This document shows positions 23,505-24,967 of a stretch of DNA of 24,967 bases, piece by piece. The stretch is from a virus. Location: positions 1-24,967 of the IMG/VR virus record IMGVR_UViG_3300020084_000094; one strand, 5' to 3'. The notes beneath the pieces were generated by a model. It was given only the letters and a program-made list of their open reading frames with translations, had not been told where the DNA came from and made no database searches. The number at the start of each line of letters is the position of its first letter. Within the stretch, counting starts at the first letter, position 1. Position numbers and translations under genes: made by a program.

Positions 23505-24292
23505 CGATCATCCGGCCAGAGAGCCGCGTGCTGACTATCGGCAATCCCGGACTGCGCATTCTGAGCGGGCCGATGGGAGGTGGGCTGCTCAACAATCTCA
23601 TCGCGTACTGGCCCGGCAATGAGCCAAACGGGGATTTGCTAGATGCACATATAAACGGTCTGCACCTGACAGACACGAACACGGTTACAAGCGCTGCGGG
23701 CATAGTTTACCCTACGGCTCGTTTCTATCAGCAGGTGAATGGAGAATACCACAGGCGAGTGGATGAGCCATTGCTAAGCACGGGTGATGTTGATTTTACG
23801 CTCGCCGTGTGGTTGTATCGAACATTTCGGGCGTCAGTGGTAGACTGGGGAGTAATCGGCAAGTACACTTCGTCTGCCCGCGAATATGTAATATCATGGG
23901 AGGACGTGACAGAGCGAATGCAATTCAGTGTGTCACGTGATGGGGGTGTGGGAACAGTTACGGGGATTCAGGCAACTACGTTCGGTGTTGTGCCTCTCGA
24001 CACATGGATATTTGTAATAGCCTGGCATGATGCAGTATTGGACAGAATCTACATTCAGGTAAATAACGGCACCGCCGACTGGGCGTCACATGCTAACGGC
24101 GTGTTCGACGGCACTGCGCAGTTTGAGATTGGGCGGTTTTTCTCCATGGCAGAGACCACATGGAATGGTCGCATTGGCCCCTCGGCGTTCTGGAAGAGCG
24201 CGCCGGGTGGCAGTGGCGTTCTTACAGCCGCTCAGCGCACAGCTTTATGGAACGGCGGAGCAGGGCTGCCTTACACTGCATTTACGACGTAA
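23498..24292 (+). CDS. LamG/concanavalin A-like lectin domain protein, 264 aa
   Basis: Probable glycan-binding surface protein. Residues about 30-255 follow the LamG jelly-roll order. They open with LIAYWPGNEPNGDLLDAHINGLHLTDTNTV, then TGDVDFTLAVWLYRTF and GVIGKYTSSAREYVISWEDVTERMQFSV. LDTWIFVIAWHDAVLDRIYIQVNN comes next, with FEIGRFFSMAETTWNGRIGPSAFWKSA at the end and a TAAQRTALWNGGAGLPY tail that is very common in phage LamG proteins. The ATG follows GGAG at 23486-23489 and overlaps the previous gene. There is no signal peptide. Base use from about 23640 to 24200 is clearly more AT-rich than the rest of the window, which suggests recent acquisition. Confidence 0.82.
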   Translation: MVTIIRPESRVLTIGNPGLRILSGPMGGGLLNNLIAYWPGNEPNGDLLDAHINGLHLTDTNTVTSAAGIVYPTARFYQQVNGEYHRRVDEPLLSTGDVDFTLAVWLYRTFRASVVDWGVIGKYTSSAREYVISWEDVTERMQFSVSRDGGVGTVTGIQATTFGVVPLDTWIFVIAWHDAVLDRIYIQVNNGTADWASHANGVFDGTAQFEIGRFFSMAETTWNGRIGPSAFWKSAPGGSGVLTAAQRTALWNGGAGLPYTAFTT

Positions 24293-24303
24293 CGGAGGTT
24301 CTT

Positions 24304-24585
24304 ATGTCTACACCGGCAGATTTCACCACGAGAGTACGGACGGAGATGTTCAGCATCTACACGGCCTACCAGGCGCTTCAGCGGCGCGTCCAAGACCTGC
24401 AGGATGAAGTAACGGCATTGGGCGGCGCGGCGGGCATCTATGGCGCGAACCAGGAGAAATGGCCTGAGCAGGGCGACGGCTTCAAGTACGCGGATATGGT
24501 CAACGCCTTCACGAACGTCTCTAACCTGGTAGCATCGCCCTCGACAGCACAGAAGCAGACGATCATCCGCACGCGACGGGACTGA
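24304..24585 (+). CDS. Short coiled-coil protein, 93 aa
   Basis: The start is ATG 24304, five bases after GGAGG (24294-24298). Residues 5-40 form a likely coiled coil (VRTEMFSIYTAYQALQRRVQDLQDEVTAL) and the rest is polar, with NQEKWPEQGDGFKYADMVNAF. It follows the lectin gene by 11 bases and is probably co-transcribed with it. No family is recognised. A small structural or assembly helper is possible. An in-frame ATG upstream at 24160 lies within the lectin gene and has no ribosome site. Confidence 0.6.
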   Translation: MSTPADFTTRVRTEMFSIYTAYQALQRRVQDLQDEVTALGGAAGIYGANQEKWPEQGDGFKYADMVNAFTNVSNLVASPSTAQKQTIIRTRRD

Positions 24586-24597
24586 TAGGAGGGCGCT

Positions 24598-24967
24598 ATG
24601 CCAAGTTACGTACCCCCGAAGCGCGCAACGGCGTTCGTCGGCTACTTTCCGCTATTCCAACAGGCGAACCCGCGCCTCGTGCAGGTCAACCCAACCATCG
24701 CCGCAGCCGATTTTAGCGTCTCACTGGATGGTGGGGCTTTCAACGCGCTGACCACGACGCCGACGGTGACTCCTGCGGGCGGGGCGACGGTGCTCATCCA
24801 GCTCTCGGCGCTAGAGATGACGGCGGATAACGTGGTCGTGCGTTGCAGCGACGCGGCGGGGGCGCAGTGGTGCGACCTGACGATCCTGTTGCAGACGAGC
24901 GAGCAGCAGATAGACACCTTGGCGACGCAGGCAAACATCGGCGCGGCGGGCGCGGGGCTCACCGCCC
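24598..24967 (+). CDS. Phage structural-region protein of unknown function, 5' part only
   Basis: Incomplete at the window end: 123 full codons are visible and the frame remains open. The start is ATG 24598, after AGGAGGG (24587-24593). The protein begins MPSYVPPKRATAFVGYFPLF and contains PTIAAADFSVSLDGGAFNAL, then LIQLSALEMTADNVVVRC and GAQWCDLTILLQT, a strand-rich domain. I recognise this N-terminal type from uncharacterised proteins near tail genes of environmental phages, where it is often followed by a low-complexity helical tail; the visible end (TSEQQIDTLATQANIG) fits that. Function is unknown; a fibre or tail-surface protein is the likeliest inference. Confidence 0.65.
   Translation, partial: MPSYVPPKRATAFVGYFPLFQQANPRLVQVNPTIAAADFSVSLDGGAFNALTTTPTVTPAGGATVLIQLSALEMTADNVVVRCSDAAGAQWCDLTILLQTSEQQIDTLATQANIGAAGAGLTA

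Noticed and set aside
1-24967. Search by eye for tRNA genes, CRISPR arrays, integrase, insertion sequences and attachment sites.
   Set aside because: No cloverleaf-like segment, spaced identical short repeats, recombinase motif or flanking inverted repeats were noticed; the only long repeats are the in-frame ones in the tape measure and fibre genes.

Overview
The window is a high-GC block of double-stranded DNA phage (or prophage) late genes, all on the + strand and tightly packed, with many ATGA, TGATG or TAATG stop/start overlaps. The order is that of an HK97-fold, long non-contractile-tailed (siphovirus-type) virus: packaging, portal, maturation protease, capsid, decoration and connectors, tail tube, tail chaperones, tape measure, distal tail, tail-tip/fibre, accessory surface proteins. 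I see no integrase, replication, lysis, tRNA or CRISPR genes, so virus versus prophage cannot be decided here. The host is inferred, weakly, to be a Chloroflexota-like bacterium: one exported protein carries a long Thr/Ser/Pro/Ala stalk of the type common in secreted proteins of that phylum, and base composition is GC-rich.

Layout. 38-3831: small terminase, large terminase, an unlisted 57-residue membrane protein, portal. 3818-4957: S49 serine peptidase with an extra N-terminal Cys-containing domain, probably replacing the usual prohead protease. 4958-5154: a non-coding leader with a consensus sigma70 promoter, an inverted repeat in its spacer, and a structured leader RNA ending in a long hairpin plus U5, directly before the HK97-fold capsid gene (5155-6471). 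6484-8923: three beta-rich presumed head-surface proteins, including a parallel beta-helix protein, separated by GC-rich hairpins. 8932-10386: head-tail connector and neck proteins. 10415-11770: tail tube protein. 11797-12455: gpG/gpGT-type tail chaperones, with a CCCAAAT -1 slippery heptamer and a well-placed downstream hairpin. 12455-17359: a 1634-residue tape measure protein whose second half holds six exact-length 66-residue repeats and about three 76-residue repeats. 17352-21454: distal tail protein and a large tail-tip/fibre protein with a recent 750-bp tandem duplication. 21463-24967: a small protein, an exported glycoside-hydrolase-like stalked protein, a LamG-like lectin, a short coiled-coil protein, and an incomplete phage protein running off the end.

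How it works together. The terminases package DNA through the portal into a shell matured by the S49 peptidase. The capsid leader gives the most abundant protein its own promoter and RNA control. Connectors join head to tail. The frameshifted chaperone pair loads the tape measure, which sets tail length. The distal tail protein, fibre, lectin and glycosidase-like protein probably deal with host-surface sugars. The points most worth following are the capsid leader RNA, the exported stalked glycosidase-like protein, the programmed frameshift, and the repeats in the tape measure and fibre.
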